Notes: generated by a model not told the origin, from the letters alone. 64,000 bases of DNA from Pelargonium tetragonum (GCA_036897445.1 JAYMTL010000032.1:1-64000), one strand, 5' to 3'. Shown: positions 1 to 14,300, counted from the first letter of the stretch. Numbers and translations: made by a program.

Positions 1-3000
1 AATTGAAGAAAGCTAGCCATCAAACTTGCATGAATGAGAGCTCTTTTTCATTTGAGTCCATTTGAGATTTCTATGATTCTAAAACTCGTTTCATATTTAC
101 CAAATACTATATATAGAAATTATAGAAACGAGAGTGTAAAGAAATTATATGCCGTTGAAAAGAGAATCTTATATACAGTGAATGCGAAAGCACAAAAAAA
201 GATAAGGGAAACTCTATCCTTTTAATTCCCCTGCTTAGCCATTTCGAATTGGAAACAAGGAAACACTAAGAGCAACTGCTTACTTTCCTCCAGTCAAAGC
301 TAAGAAAGAATTAGAATTAAAGCAAACAAAGCCTGGGTTTATATCTAAACTTTTTCTTCAGTTTAGGCGCCGCGTGAGGTGTTTCCCCTTTTTGCCTATT
401 TACCACCAAGATTTTTATTATATAATTTTCGAATGACTTCCTTACCCTACTCCCACACCTGTTAGGAGCTCCTCCCTAAACTATATTATACCTTCGGTTC
501 AAACGAGCAATTATAGGGGTATAACCTACTTATAAAATGCCTAAATTGGAAAGATTAAAAAAAAAAAAGGTATACGGAGAAAAAAACTTCTAGTAAAACC
601 TTTAAATAAGTGAAGTCTAGATTTTCCTTTAAAAGGAGGCTTGTCTAAGATCTTTTATTTGATTAAAAAAGCATGTATCCTCGCTAATTTCGGTAACTTT
701 TATAGTATCCGATTGAAGGGGCCCTCGTACGCAGAAAACTTAATAGTATAAAGTTCCTCTGGGAATCCCTGTTCATATGTATATAAGTAGTATATATATC
801 AAAAATGCAAAAGGGCTTTTTAACCAATTCTCGAGATGCTTTTATTGCGTGCTACACTCTAATTTATTTAACAAAAACCCTCTAATTGATAAGGGAAATA
901 GCGAACCTTTCCCAGCTTGTGTTATGCTTCTCTTTCACATAGAGAAGAGTTACGTAGTTACTTTAAGCTAATACAGGAAATTTTTCTATATTAAGAGAAG
1001 AGGCAGGAGGTAGAATATTTTGTAAAAGGGTGACATATAAAGAATTCTTTGTTTTAACACGAAAAAGCTAATTTATTGAAACTTTGGTCCTAGGTTTTAC
1101 TAAACTCGAGAGTAAGCTCATTTACTTAATGGGATTGGCTTTACAAGTTTCCTTTAAGGTTACCGTCACGACTTCCTTACTTACGTGTTTCTATTCGGAC
1201 TCGGCAACTTCCTGAAAAAGCCACATTAAGAGTTGAGAACAGGCCTCTTTCTTATGAATTTAAGGTAGAAAATGCTACCCTAACCTAAAGTCGAGGCAGT
1301 ATACCTTTTTTAACCCCCTCGAAATGGATTTCATTGTCTAAATGTAAGTAATTCTGCGCTATTTTTGTTTATACAACTCGGGTCTATTTGTGCAACCAAC
1401 GCAATAAAAAAGGAGAGTAGAATCTTCAATTTAAAAGCAAGTTGAGGATTTACCTTTAGGCACTAAAGCCCCGCTTATCCGTAATTTATTTTACTAACAA
1501 GAACGCAAGATTCTTAATATTAAAGAGGGTTCTTCCTAGCACAAAGAAGTCTAGTTTTTATACCCAGAAAGGCGTCCTATATACTAAAAAGGGGATTCTA
1601 CTATTCAAAAAGCGCACCTCTTCGGAGATCGGAGAAGTGTAGTTATAGACAATCTTGGACTCTTTAATTTAAGTTATTCTCTGTTGTTAAAGCATCCACA
1701 TAACGGGTCCTTGTTTAGTTTAATAGGGTCTTTGCTCTTTCAAGTAGCTTTTGAAGGAGTTATATACCTCGGATTTTGGGCTGTAATTTTAGATAGGGAG
1801 TTCTGTACTGAATACTCCTTACTCGAGTGCTTAGCTAGGTCGAGGGGTTATCATACCTACCCAGTTTCGAGATTTTAGCTTAAAGGCAAGCCCTTCGTAA
1901 TATTATAAATATACGGCAGAAAGAGTACAAATAGCAGGGGTGTTAAGAAAAAAGAGGCCCCCGCTCGTTGGTTATAACCCGAAAAATTTTTTACTTGTTA
2001 CACCAAAGGAAAAGCTAAGTCTCCTATTATAAGGGTACATACAATCTTTTGATACGGTAGTTTACGTAAAGGTAGGACTTAGAAACACTGGGGTTCTTCC
2101 TAGTTATGAAATTCCAAAGGGATCCAGACTTTAATTTACCAAAAAATTATAGGTTAACCAAAATTGCGGAACTAATTAAATGCACGAGTATCCCGGATAC
2201 TGCAAGCCCGAAAGTCTAAATAAAACCCAATCTTCAAAACGAAGAGTTTACTAGTAATATTAAGTTATGTAAAGGGCTTTGAGCTATTTCTTATAAAACC
2301 CCATTAACCAAACCCGGATTTTTGTATGTATCATAGTGAGTAATAAACAATAGTGGCCCCTTATCCGCATAAGGGCGTAACACGAAGTAGTGGTCAAGGG
2401 TTCCCTTTTAAGAATTTGGGGATTCCCCAATTAATTAAAAAGTAGAAATGCCGGTAACTTTTACTGCAAAAAGTAAGGGGAGCCAAGAAAACGAGACATA
2501 TGTAAGAACTTGAGAAGTTTTATGTCTGCTTTTACAAAGGTAACAAAAGGCCCTTGAAGATTAGGATACGAAAGTTGGGTCATTGTGTATCTTTTTGTCT
2601 TTACTTGTCTAGGATTTGCTTTGAAAAATCTTTTGCTTGATAGGGTCATTTAAGGGCTTTCTCGGGAAAAAGAAAATTTAGAGCTTTGAATATAATTTTA
2701 GTCATATCGCATTTGTGTACTCCACCAGCAACTAACTATAAATAAGAAATGTTACCAATACAAGCAGGCACTGCCAATAATTCGGGACATCTATAAAGTA
2801 AATATACATCCTGCGCGATTGAGTTGAAATGAAAGGAATTTGGAAAAACCTTTTTATAGGACACAATCTCTCGAAGTTTTATTACTTGGTATGGGTTTTC
2901 TTAGAGATCTTTGTCCCACAGGCTTCTCCTTATACTTAATAAAAAGGTCCCCTTTATTTAGAATTTATATACGCAGGGGAGGTAACAATTCAGTACAAAC

Positions 3001-4555
3001 TTATTAGAAACTGAGAGTAAACACTTTAAAAAGGGACCTGACTTAGAGCCTTATACTAACCGGATTCTCAAGGTGCTTACTTTTGTAAAGACTTCACTGA
3101 GATCAATTCGTATTTTAAAAAGAAAGTTTGTGCTTTAAGTATACCTAATACAAGTACAAGGAGGCTTCTTGGGCGTATTTTTGGCTCTGATCATTTTCAT
3201 TTTAAAACTTAGAGGTCTCCGTACAAGCCTATTATGAGCTCCTTATTTATACCCCAAAACTCTTTGAACAAGGTATCATCTTACTTCGCATAAAAGAAGC
3301 TATTGAGGGCAAGGAATTTGCTGGGGTTTTTTATTTAAAAGCAGGCCTAAATTGTTCAAGCCCTTCGTAATTAGTATATATATATATAGCCTAGATCCCG
3401 CTTAGAGAGGGAGTGGCCACAGGAAACTTCTTGACTTTAGTAGTTTTGGTTATGCTACACAGTTGTAACTTTTTGATGAAAGGTACTTTAAAGGTTCTTT
3501 AAAGAGTCTTTTATCTGATAAATTATAGAGTAGGCCCCCTTTTTGTTACTTAGTAAGGCAGTATAAGGTTGTGGCGGTGAGTAGAGTTATCTTGAACTAG
3601 AAAGTGAGGAGACCCCGGAAGTCTTTAGGATGGTTTCTTAGATTATATATCAAAAACACGAGCTCTGCGCAACTAGTAACTGACTTGATTCCTCTCTCTT
3701 CTCTCTGCTGTGTATCTAACCCTGTATTGTACCAAAAAAAAGAAGCCCCAGAAATGCATATTGCTTACAGCGGTTTTGAGACAAACGGAGTGTCTTGCTC
3801 TTAATATATCTGTGAAAAGAGTTCTCTTACTAGTTTTACGAGCCCAGATCTTAAGAAGCTTTAAAAGACTTAAAATGTTCCCAGGTACTTTTTAGGACTC
3901 TAGTAAGTAAGATATCGAAGGCGGAAATATGCCTAGTATACTCACCTTTCTTCTTAGAAGGGGATGCCTTTTAACTTAAAAATATATATGCACTTAAATT
4001 TAAATTAAAGCGCACGGCTTATCAATGCTCGCAGGTTTTTTTAGCCGGCAAGTATAAGTATTCTATTAATTTGTAATTAAAGGATTCCCTCAGCGACCAG
4101 TAAACAAAGTTTCAATCATTTTAGTATTTATGCAACTTGACGCCAAGCCTGAAAAATTTTCATAAAGCATAAAGGAATTCTTACTTAAATAAAGATATTG
4201 TTTACCTGTTACTCTAAAGTATAAGGAATTAGGGAACAGAAAATTTTTTAAGGTCGTCTATTGACTTAAGTTTACACCGAGTAAATCAAATTCTAATTGA
4301 AGTGTTTGCCTTAGGTTCGAATCTTATTTTCGTTTTAGTGAGTTAGACTTAATTTATATAAAAGAGTCTAGGATTTCTAGAGATTCACGATCCTTGTTTC
4401 TAAGTCAATGCGGAAGTCTAATAAAAACTACAGTAATTCAGCTTTAATATTTAATATAAGCTAAGAACTCTAATCCATATGTTAAAACGTGGATGTAATA
4501 TGCAGGATGTCCCTATAAAATCCGCTCGTAGTGAAAGGCTAACCTAAAAATAAAA
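1..4555. other. AT-rich gene desert
   Basis: There is no recognisable gene. Open frames on both strands are all under about 70 codons, with no family signature. Composition is TpA-rich, with surviving G and C in short runs. One open frame at 3604-3804 ends in a stretch (residues about 48-66, with a GFETNGV core) that faintly recalls the DASxxAIGxVLSQ block of Gypsy RNase H, but that is too weak to call. A short TA run lies near 3375-3390. Confidence 0.6.
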
Positions 4556-5260
4556 AAGTACAACAAATAAAAAGAAAGAAGCTCGAGAGCCCTTTTCTAC
4601 TAATCACAAAAGATAAGTCAATTTCATAGTCATTCAATATTAAAGCACTCGGAAGTACTATGCCCGAGATCGATCCAGTCTCCCCCAAGACTCGCTCGAA
4701 TAAAAAACCTAGATTATTGCGTAATATCTTTCCTTTAGATTAGCCACTTAGGAAGAGAAGGTTATGCCCGTCCAATACAAAACTCCCCTCTCTATTCTTC
4801 ATACAGATCGAGATCACAGAATATATATTATATAGATCTATCCGCAAGACCCAGGTCTTATGTCAGAGTTCTCAGTCAATCAATGAAAGGAAGAATTTCG
4901 TGTCGAGAAGTAAGTGTAAAGAACAGATAAAGGTCTGCTTCGCTACCGGACTTAGTCTTAGTATTGAAATTGAAAACATTCTGTTTCTAGAATTTTCTCT
5001 TTCCCTTTAGAGTAGCTTTGTGCAGCATATAAGTATTTATAGCCATCAGCTACAAAGAATAAGTTCTAGTATCTTTCAAGTCCTTAGTCCACATGGTGTT
5101 CCTTGTAGTACATAATTCAGAAACAGGAGTATTGGTTTTCGGTTTCATATATCCAATTCTCAAGCGAGGTCCCAGTCATTTTACGTTCTAAGCTCTAGTT
5201 ACATGGTGGTCCTTTTTACTAACCCATATTTGCGCCCCGTATTACTAGACTTTTCGCAGG
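4556..5260. other. island with weaker RIP-like bias
   Basis: This stretch reads differently from its surroundings. CpA and TpG are common again (several CA steps per line), mixed-base words replace the G-run/T-run texture, and stops are somewhat less dense. It has no long open frame and no motif I recognise. It may be a single-copy remnant or a younger insertion that escaped the mutational process seen around it. The edges are approximate. Confidence 0.35.
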
Positions 5261-7139
5261 GTTTATATTCTAATCATTTAGTTAAAGTCTATAATTATGG
5301 GGTGGGAGCCCTTGACAAGAGAGTGCTGCCGTTGTATTAAAAAAGACAGTTAGGCGCTTAGGAGATACTCACACGGGGGCTTTTTTATCCCTTTTATTTG
5401 TTCCTTATGTTATTGAGTTTTCAGTACTACTCGGTCAATATACTACTAAAATTACGCAGAGGGAGGCCTCAGTTGTTATAATATATAAGGAGGGGAACCC
5501 TAAAGGTCGCTTTTTCTACCCCAGTTCTGTTGTAACTATCAATAGCAAGGAGTAAGTCAAACTCTTCACTACAGGGACTCGTTTCAATGTCTCCCTAGGA
5601 ACTCCTTGCTTAGTCCTATAAAGGTAAGACTCAACTAACATGACAACATATTCAAAACGACGCAACAAAATTAGACTTCCTTAGAATTCATCCGTTTCAG
5701 ATAATAAAAAGTTGTAATTCCCTATTCTTTTTTACGGATAGGCTTTATGCTTTATAACGTTCCTATAGGGCCCCTAGTTTGGGAAATTAAGTGTAATCTT
5801 AGGGGACGAGCTATTATGCCGGCCTTATTTATTCTATAAAAAGAAATTTTATAGGGGTTTTTTAGCCTAAGATAAAAGATTGCCCCTAATTAACAACCCA
5901 GCCAAGCCTTAGAATTTTAAAGTAATGATAGAAAGCTAAAGATGTAAGAATTAAAACAACTGAAAATGAAGAGTGGATAGGGGTTCTAAGGGTATAAAAA
6001 ATCTTAAGAGTAGGTTTTAAAATTCTACGGGAAAAAACCCTTACTTATTTGCACTAGATCTAAATAAAGAGTGAAGGGACTTCTTAAGAGTATATAAAAG
6101 CTGTACATCACTGTTCCGACTTTTTTTTACTTTTGTTCTTTGATGGGAAGCGGGGTCCTATAGCTTGGGGCTCTAAAATAAAGCCTTAATTTAGGACTTA
6201 TACACCAGACTTTCAGTATGCTCGGTAACTTAAGACCGGATCCCGGGCAAGGACTTACCTTATTTGCAAAAGCCTGAGGAGGGCCCAGGACTGGGTTTTC
6301 ATTTAGTTTTAACTGGACAGAAATAGGACTATAGGGAGTTCTTAGTATTGAAAAACAAAAATAGAAGGCATTCAGTTATTAGAACTTGAACTATAGGAAT
6401 ATCTTAAATCTTTCTTACGGGGAATAACAGCCAATTCTTAACCTAAAACTACCGGAGATTGCTCTATTTTATCCCGGATTTAATAAGCAAAGTTTAAGTT
6501 TTTAGATCTTGAGGTCGGTGTATACTTAATTAAATTAAAAAGGGGTTCTGTTATAATTATTCCTTAGAGCTTCTGGATGTAAATTAAAGCGGGGTTATCA
6601 AGTCTTAAGGAAGCTTGCTTAAATACTTAACTTACTAAAAAATTTGTTATCACCCATACAAAGTTTAATTCTAAGCATAGGGATTGACTGCCAATATTTA
6701 GGGCTCTTTTGAGTTAGATAAATTGAAATAGAGAGTCCCTTCGGCGCTACCACTAAAAAGCAACCCTTTAAAGGCAGCTAGCTTAACTGGATTCTAGACA
6801 TACTCCGGATAATTAAAGAGGAGGCCCCTTTTGACTGAGCGGGATTTTTTTTAGAAAGATAAACCCCTAGACGCCTTATTGTACTAGTATTTCGGAGTAC
6901 TGCTTTTTGTTTTAACATAAAATAAAAGTTTCTTGAACAAAATAAAAAGTCTTAGGACCTAGAAATTACTTTATAAAGACATATTAACCCCTCATAATCA
7001 AGATCTACCTTTTTGGAGTTTTTTGATCTAATAAAAAAAGCTTTTTCTTGGCTTATACTAAAGTGCTTCTTAAATTTATACTATTTAATCGGGTTTTGAA
7101 ATCAGGTATACCCCTTTAGATTAGAATAAAAAAGGGTCT
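5261..7139. other. AT-rich gene desert
   Basis: No gene, RNA or repeat was recognised. Short quasi-palindromic G-run/C-run clusters recur every 60-150 bases (for example near 5298, 5490, 5767, 6540 and 6822), at irregular spacing. I read these as what is left after C-to-T change at CpA rather than as sites. Confidence 0.6.
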
Positions 7140-7346
7140 TTGTCAGGGATTTCCTTGGGTTATTTACTCTTACCTTTCTTCTACGGCCTATCTCTCAAGT
7201 TAACGAAAAGGAGACCCTTTAGTGAGTTCACTTATAATCATATTGAGAAGAATTTCTTTCAAATACAAGGCTTGTACTTAAAAAAATTTCACTCTATTTT
7301 GATTTTAATATTGGGTACTGAAAATGGAATTGTAAACAAAAGCTAA
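7140..7346 (+). mobile_element. Ty3/Gypsy fossil, possible RT-RNase H connection
   Basis: A 68-codon open stretch contains LKLTKRRPF, then FTY, then an E..F..IQ pattern. This resembles the segment of Gypsy polyproteins just after the reverse transcriptase palm (PLxKLTKKxxPFxWxxxxxxAFxxLK). No other domain of the element was identified next to it. The ends of the element are unknown and it is clearly broken. The match is by eye to a family pattern in low-complexity, RIP-biased DNA, so chance similarity is a real alternative. Confidence 0.27.
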
Positions 7347-10300
7347 AACTCCTAACTAATTAAGAGGCTCCAGTCAGTGCCTTGCTACAGTTGAAACTGA
7401 AATATACGAGGCCCCTCAAGAAAACTAAGTGATAATCCTACAAGCAGGGGACCTTTTACATTTTTAATTATACAGTTTTGAAGAATAAGAGCTTTAACAG
7501 GTTTGTACTGAGAAAGCGGTAAAATCGCTTTGCGTGATATCTATTTTTAGTAACTTTAGAAGTATTTATGAAATTCCTTCTTGCTCTATTTCCGTAATAA
7601 GTACAGGGCGTGTTACAAGCAGTATAATTAAGGGGGCTTCTCTTGAGTACGTAGCTGGATGAACAGATATAGATTGTATGCGGAAAACCCCAACCTATTA
7701 TACCAAATCAGGAGTTTGCCATATTTCAGCTACGGCCCCCTGATAATAATAAGAAATCTCTTTTCATTTCCGGTAGGAAAGTAATACCCTAAAATGAAAA
7801 TCTTCTTTTTACATCAGGATTCCAACACCTTTTTAGCTTTGCCTAGATTAGAATTAAAAAGACTTTCACTGCTCTTTATATTACGAATTATTCTCTAAAC
7901 AAAAAACTAAGGGCTCTTAATTAAATACTTTTTTTTGTTCTCAATTACGAAGAAGCCTTAAGGGAACTCCTTTTTAAGTAACTTCTTCATTGGGTCTGGG
8001 ATCTGCTCTATTATTTTTATTTATAAAACCATAAAGGGTAGACTCGCCTTTGTAATACTATCAAATTAACTTTTCCTTCGGACTCAACAGGTAAAAAGCT
8101 ATTCCTTCTTAGACGAGAGCATGCGCTAGACTATAAAATATTGAGAATAAAGGAAAGTTATGCAGTAAGCTAGAAAAATGAAAAAAAAAAGAAAGTTTAT
8201 ATATTACAAAATAAGCATCTCCCTTTCTTATGTTGTTTTGTGTATTGTTTTGGTTTCTTATTGGATTGCTGTAGCTTCGTTACTGGGGCCTAGCTTTCAC
8301 TTGAGCCTTATTTAAAATAAAAGGGGGCAATACAATAAGGGATTTAGGAATATCCTTCTTTTTAGTTGTTTTAGAAACAAAAATTTGTTTGTACTAGGTA
8401 TCCGTTAACCCCAAGATGTAATCTTTCATTTTTAGAATTCCCTTAAGCTACGTTCAAGGATCCTCAACTAAGATTGTGTTTACACTTAGTGTGTCGTAGA
8501 ATATACCTACTCAAAAAAAGAATCCTGAGTGCGCCCCTCGAAGTGTAGAAAAGCTGGCGTTTTCAGGGCTAGTCTTGTGCATAAGATTGGGGAATCCTTT
8601 CTTATCATATTGTTTTGGACTTTAAAGGGTTTGACTCTCAACAGTATATAGTACTAAAAAACTAGAAGTACGAGTAATTATCAAATTATCAGGTGTAATT
8701 TGGTTATAAAAATAATGAGTGTTCCTAATCAAATCGATGTTGAAAAGGGATTCACTTTAGCAGGTAGAGCTTGTGTGCCATTAAAAGAATAATACCAGAA
8801 TCCTATTATTTAACTTACCTAACTTTGGTACATAAAAGAAAATATACAGAGGAGTATAAGCATATGTCACAAAAACCAAACGCTTAGCTTTTATCGAGGG
8901 CCCGTATAAAAGAGAGCCGCTTCCAATATAGAAAAAAAGCTATGGGAGACTTCCGCAAAAAATCAAGTTCCAACTACAAAAAGAAGTCCTAGGTACAGTG
9001 TTTTCATATCCCGGATTGCTTACAAAAAACGCGGTAATATTATAATATAGAGAGCGGGTTTTTAATACTCTGGGAAAAGAAAGAAGGAGCTTCAAAAAAT
9101 AGGAATTTTAAGGCATTCTGGTTCCCTTCAAAGCTGGGGAATATAGAATCTTTGAATAAGAGGGTACTTGTGTTTCCAGTTTTTTAGTCTTATAAAAGTC
9201 AAAGGTAAACCGTACACTCAGGCTTAAGATCTCGGGGATTTTTATATAACAAAGTAAAACGGGATTTCCTTAACTTTATTTTCATTTAGGTCTACCCGGT
9301 TGCTGTAAAGTAAAAGCAGGAAAAAGTATAGAGCCTTATAGGAATCCAGAGTAAGAGAACTTTCTAAAAGAATAGAAAAACCCAGTCTAAGTTTTTGCAA
9401 GAGTCCGAGTTATAAAAAGCCTTTTGTTTAAGGGTTTTAGGTAGTAAGTCAATTCCCCGGGTTCCTGTATTTTAGAGGGGTATGTAGCGTAGTTACGAGT
9501 TCTTTATAGAGGGCAACCTAGGCAATCTTTCTCTTGTCTTAGGTAGTCAAAAAGGGAATCCTATAGGGCCCCGGAATCCAGGTAGGAGTAGTAACCAAGG
9601 GGCTAGGCCTATAAAGATAAGAAGTCTAGTTAGCTTATTTTCCGCTTTGAAAGTATATACTTAAAAAAAATGGCTAGAGTGTAACCAGGATTGAAAATCT
9701 TACTTTAGTGTCCAACTCTCCTTGCGACCTTCCTTGATTAAAAGTCACAAAGGAACTAAAATTTAATACATAAGTACTTACTTCAACCGGAATTTCTAAA
9801 GAGGCCAAAAGCACACTGAGCAAGAATACTGGGTATCTCCTAAGGCAGAAAATGTAAATAAACTCTAGTAAATTTCTTTTTTTATTTCTGAATAACCATA
9901 AAAATGAACTATCAATTAGATTTATTATAAGAGGTTCCTTCCTAAGGTCTGGTAATATAAGCACGAGTTTTTCTTCATTTCTTTTCTTGTCAAAAGTAGC
10001 CGTTTAAAGTCAGTTTACTGCTTGGGGTTTAGTATAGGTACAGGTTTTTTGGTAACCCCGTTAAGGTTATATTCAGGGAATTTTGGGCATAGCTTTTTGC
10101 TACTCTTAGGGAACCTGAGACCCGGAACTTTAGTATTTAAAACGAGTGGATTTCGTAAAATAAGCAAGGTTTTATTTAGATCTATATCTATCAAGCATAA
10201 AGCACTTCTCCCTTGAATACTCTATAAAATTTTGGATACCTTAATAAATAAAGGGATTCTTGATATTGCTCCTTCCCCGGACTGAAAAGAACTTATTTAC

Positions 10301-11325
10301 CCGAGCTCCTTTACTTGATAACCGTTATCCTCGTGTGAAATTAATTAAAAAAAGACCCCTCTTTCTTTTTTTGAAATACTGCCGCGATACTCTATAACTA
10401 GGGAACCTTTTTTTTATTATACTATCCAACGCGAAAGCTTTAGAAGCTTTTACACTAAGGAAAACCCTTTTCCTTAAGAATTGCGTTTACTTTGTTAGAA
10501 GTATTTGTGGGGTATGACAAAAAAGCTCTTATTCTTATTATAGAGCATAAAACTAAAATGGGTTAATGAAGGCTTATGAATGAAAAATTTCATTCCTTAG
10601 AATACACAAAATGTGAAGTGGAACAGGACTCACTAATATATAGTGGTATCTCTTGCAGTACCCGGTTACAGCTTATAAAAAAGTTTGGAGAGTGATTTTA
10701 AGGTGTTACCTCAAGCAAACCCATTGGGAATATTTAATAGAGTAATCCTTATATGTTAACTTCTACCGCTTATACAAGAGTTTTTTTGCTTGTTATAGAA
10801 GTAGGGGAGATAGGTATATAAAATGTAAAATGAGTTTCTTCTAATGTTAAGATCCGAATTTTATTCCCCTTTATCAAAAAAGCACTTGGTTTTTTAAGGT
10901 TACATGCCATAGGTACCCCCTCCTTACTCTCGAGAGTCAATTTGTTACCCAGCCGCTCTGCTTACTCCTTACTTTTTGTATATAAGATTTCTGGGCTTCT
11001 TTTGGAGGCACAGACTGTCCTACTATTTACACACCTACAGCATTCTTTTTTTATAGGAGAACCCTTAACCTTAATATCATTTTTTAGAAAACCTACAAAA
11101 AACTAGTACATAAATTACAATCAACCATATAGTACACTTCTTAAGGAAAGTTAGGAAAAATAGACTACTAGAGAAACTTTTGCCCGTTAAAGAGGGTATC
11201 CTCTTGTTTTCATGAAGAGTCTAATTGTCGTTTAGTCAAGAAGTAATTATAAGTATTTATCAATCAGTATCCTAAGTGAATTCTATGCCTTTTGAATCAT
11301 TTTTTTGTACTAGAATTGAATTAAT
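7347..11325. other. AT-rich gene desert
   Basis: Nothing recognisable. Open frames at 9674-9964 (minus, 96 codons) and 10022-10216 (plus) show no family motif and have the leucine-, phenylalanine- and isoleucine-rich content expected from AT-rich noncoding DNA. The G-run/T-run texture continues throughout. Confidence 0.6.
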
Positions 11326-11395
11326 TGTAAATGGGACTTGAACCGACGACATACCATTCTATTTACACGCGTTCTAGCATACGAACTTTAGAGTT
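11326..11395 (-). pseudogene. degenerate tRNA-like sequence
   Basis: On the minus strand there is a D-arm-like GTTC...GAAC stem (11383-11386 with 11371-11374). It is followed by a GTGTAAA stretch in anticodon-loop position and a T-arm core GTCGG-TTCAAGT-CCCAT with four of five pairs possible. The loop would give a GUA (Tyr) anticodon. No acceptor stem forms, and no T-run follows the 3' end. It could be a decayed tRNA, a tRNA-derived short element, or chance. Confidence 0.25.
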
Positions 11396-14300
11396 TTGAT
11401 CGGTAGATACTTTATTGTGCTTTAAGAGATACTATGTCACAGAGAAAGGTAGGGATTTCTTAAGTGACGAGTCCTGAAAAGTAGCTTTACGGGTTTAATA
11501 TTTGTAAGACACACTTTTGATAAAACGGAGTAGAGGCAAAGCCCAAGTTATAGTGTACAAGGAGCCTCTCCCTCTTGAAAAATTCATTAGATGTCGAAAA
11601 CCTCGGCTCTTAAGCAAAACCTAATCCGTATTTTATTAGAAATATTTGAGGTTTAATACCTTGAGTGAATTCAAATGTCTGGATAGAAAATTCTTCAGTA
11701 AACTAAAATTATCAGGTCCTTTTTAGTAAGGTCTAATAAGGGACTCCTTCAGCCTAGGAAATAGCCTTGATCTAATGCTAAAAAAGGAAAACTCTTTACG
11801 GTAGTAAGGTGTATAAGAATTGCACTACTATGAGGCCTTTTTAACAGAAAAAAACTCTTACTCATTCATTGATAAAGACTTCCATTAAGTGGGTAACATA
11901 AAAGAATAAGGAGATCCTGGGTTAATGCATAAAAATAAACAGGAGTTCTTGTCATATTTTTTAGAGTAGTTTTTTTAGTATCTCGTTACAAGGGGACCCT
12001 TGGCACACTTAAATAAACCTATCTTGACTGCTTTGAGGGGTTACTAAACTAGGACGTACTTCATGCTTTATACTAACATACTTCTAAATAACGAGGCGGA
12101 TCGTTAAAATAGGATATTGAAGCTTCTTTTTAAGCAACTCAGATATAAACGAGAAATCTTGAGCTTTACTTTCTGTATACTCCGAGAGGGCTTCTATAAT
12201 TTCAAACAGAAGGATATAACTTATACTATACCGGGACTTTTAAATAAATGGGGAGAGATATGAAAGGTGTGAAGAAAGGAAACGGCAGGGGTTCTTTACA
12301 AAGGAGCATTCCGTGTGGTTTAGAGAGTCTAAATTAAGGGAGTATCCGAGCCCTGTGTTTGTAAAGTATAAGATATATAGGTATAAGTTCCGTGTAATTT
12401 GGTATTAAAAATCTGGGAATTTCTGGGTCACCTTAACGGGATCTCCTTAAAGTTATCTTTATACCCTTATGATGCACATCCTATAAGGCGGGGTTACGCT
12501 TGAATTTGTTTCTTCGGGGTGGCTCTTTAATATTGACATAAAGTTCTACCGTGTTACTACTCTTTACAATAGGGGTCTTCTGCTCAACAACTTCCAGGTT
12601 TACTTTATAGTTTTAATATTTAACTATCAACGGAGGTACGTAGGAGATGTTTGTTCTAAAGGGCTTCTTTTTGCAAGAATTTCTATAAGTTAAATATATA
12701 TATATTTATTCCAAAGCCACAGGATGCTTTTCAGCTAATGTAATTTGAGCTATCCTTTTTTATTGGCTTTGTACTTATGCACTGCGAGTAATTACTCCTT
12801 ATATTTGTACAAAAATTAAAAAACTACAAGTTTTGTGTAATGAAGAAGCCCCTAGTAAAAGATAGCATTACAAGCTCATTATTTGTTTCGTTTGGTTTTA
12901 GAGAAGTCCGTTTATTATGAGAGGTTCAATTCTACGCTATAAATAAAAGCTTGTCAACCTATACTTTCACTTAAAACTCCTTTTAAATATCATTGTAAAA
13001 GCCTAATCAACTTTCAACTTATTGTAAAACTTTATGAGAAATGAGAAACTTAGTGCACCTGATTCGCATGGATATTCCTTAAAACTTACTAATGAGAGTT
13101 TTACTCAAATTTTAATTTAGAGAAAAATAGATATGGAAGATGCCCAACTTCATCTCAGTACGTTTATAAAACTAAGGTATTCTTTTTACTTACTTGGGGC
13201 TGTTAGCTATTGTATTAATTGTTCCATAGTTTTATTCTTTAGTATAGTCTATTATAAGTCCATTAAGGAATCTATATTATTAGTTATAAAATGTAAAGGG
13301 TTGTAAAAGTAGGTTCTAGCTAACCAGAGGAGCCTTAATTGGTTTTATATACTAAACTAAAAGGCTTCTGCCGAGTATTGCTGTTAAAAATAGGTACTTA
13401 TATTATAACTTCTTTATTTAAGCTAATTTAAGTTCCGTCTTCAAAGTAGAGCTTTCTTGGCGGTAAATTTAGGACAGGCGTCCTTATTGCCTACACCTTA
13501 TATAGTTTATTCCGGATTTTCCGGAAGTCCTTTAAAAATAACTAATTGATTCGAGACTTTTTTATTAGGTATAACCCAGCTCTCCTTAACAGCCCGTAGC
13601 CAAAGGCCTGAAAATAAAAGATATTTACTGGGGATTCCAAAGAAATACCTAACCAAAGGGGCAAAAGAATAGGGAATACTTCATAACAGTTAATCTAGCG
13701 CCCTCTTTAGCTGAATCCTTTATTCGTAACCGGGAGATCCTGAGATACTGCCATTCACTCGAAAATACAAGCTTTATTAAATACTTCCTAATCTAATATA
13801 ATAGCATCGGTCCTTTTAAAAGAATATCCTTAGGATTTGACTTTAGATTTTACCCAATCTCTCAAAAGTTTCACTTTGCCCTTTTGTAAGTGGTAAGTCC
13901 GTGAAGTCTCTAATCTAAGGTGGAAGGCTTTTTACTTACTGTTTGGTATTCCTTACTTTATTTTAGCTCCTCCCTGTAAAATTTAATAACAACCTTGCTG
14001 CGTGTAGGTAGCACAAAAAGGAAATATGCTTAGCGCATGTTAAGAGAATAACTTATATAAATATAAATTCTAAATTTAGGTGTATAAGTTGGGTAGGTTT
14101 CTTACGGGGTTCCTTTAGAGCCTTTTCTAATAAGATCTAATAAGAACGAATTTGCTTGCTTTTGTGTAACTAAGTGGGTCGTGTAATATGTAATATCCGA
14201 GAGCAAGGTTCTATTTTATAGAACAAAGTGATTCTTTCAACATCAGGACTTCTTCTATGCTAAAAATTTCTTTACTTACCTCAAGCGCTTCCTTTTTCTT

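Noticed and set aside
3604-3804. RNase H-like block at the end of a 66-codon frame
   Set aside because: Only a loose resemblance over about a dozen residues; no neighbouring domain.
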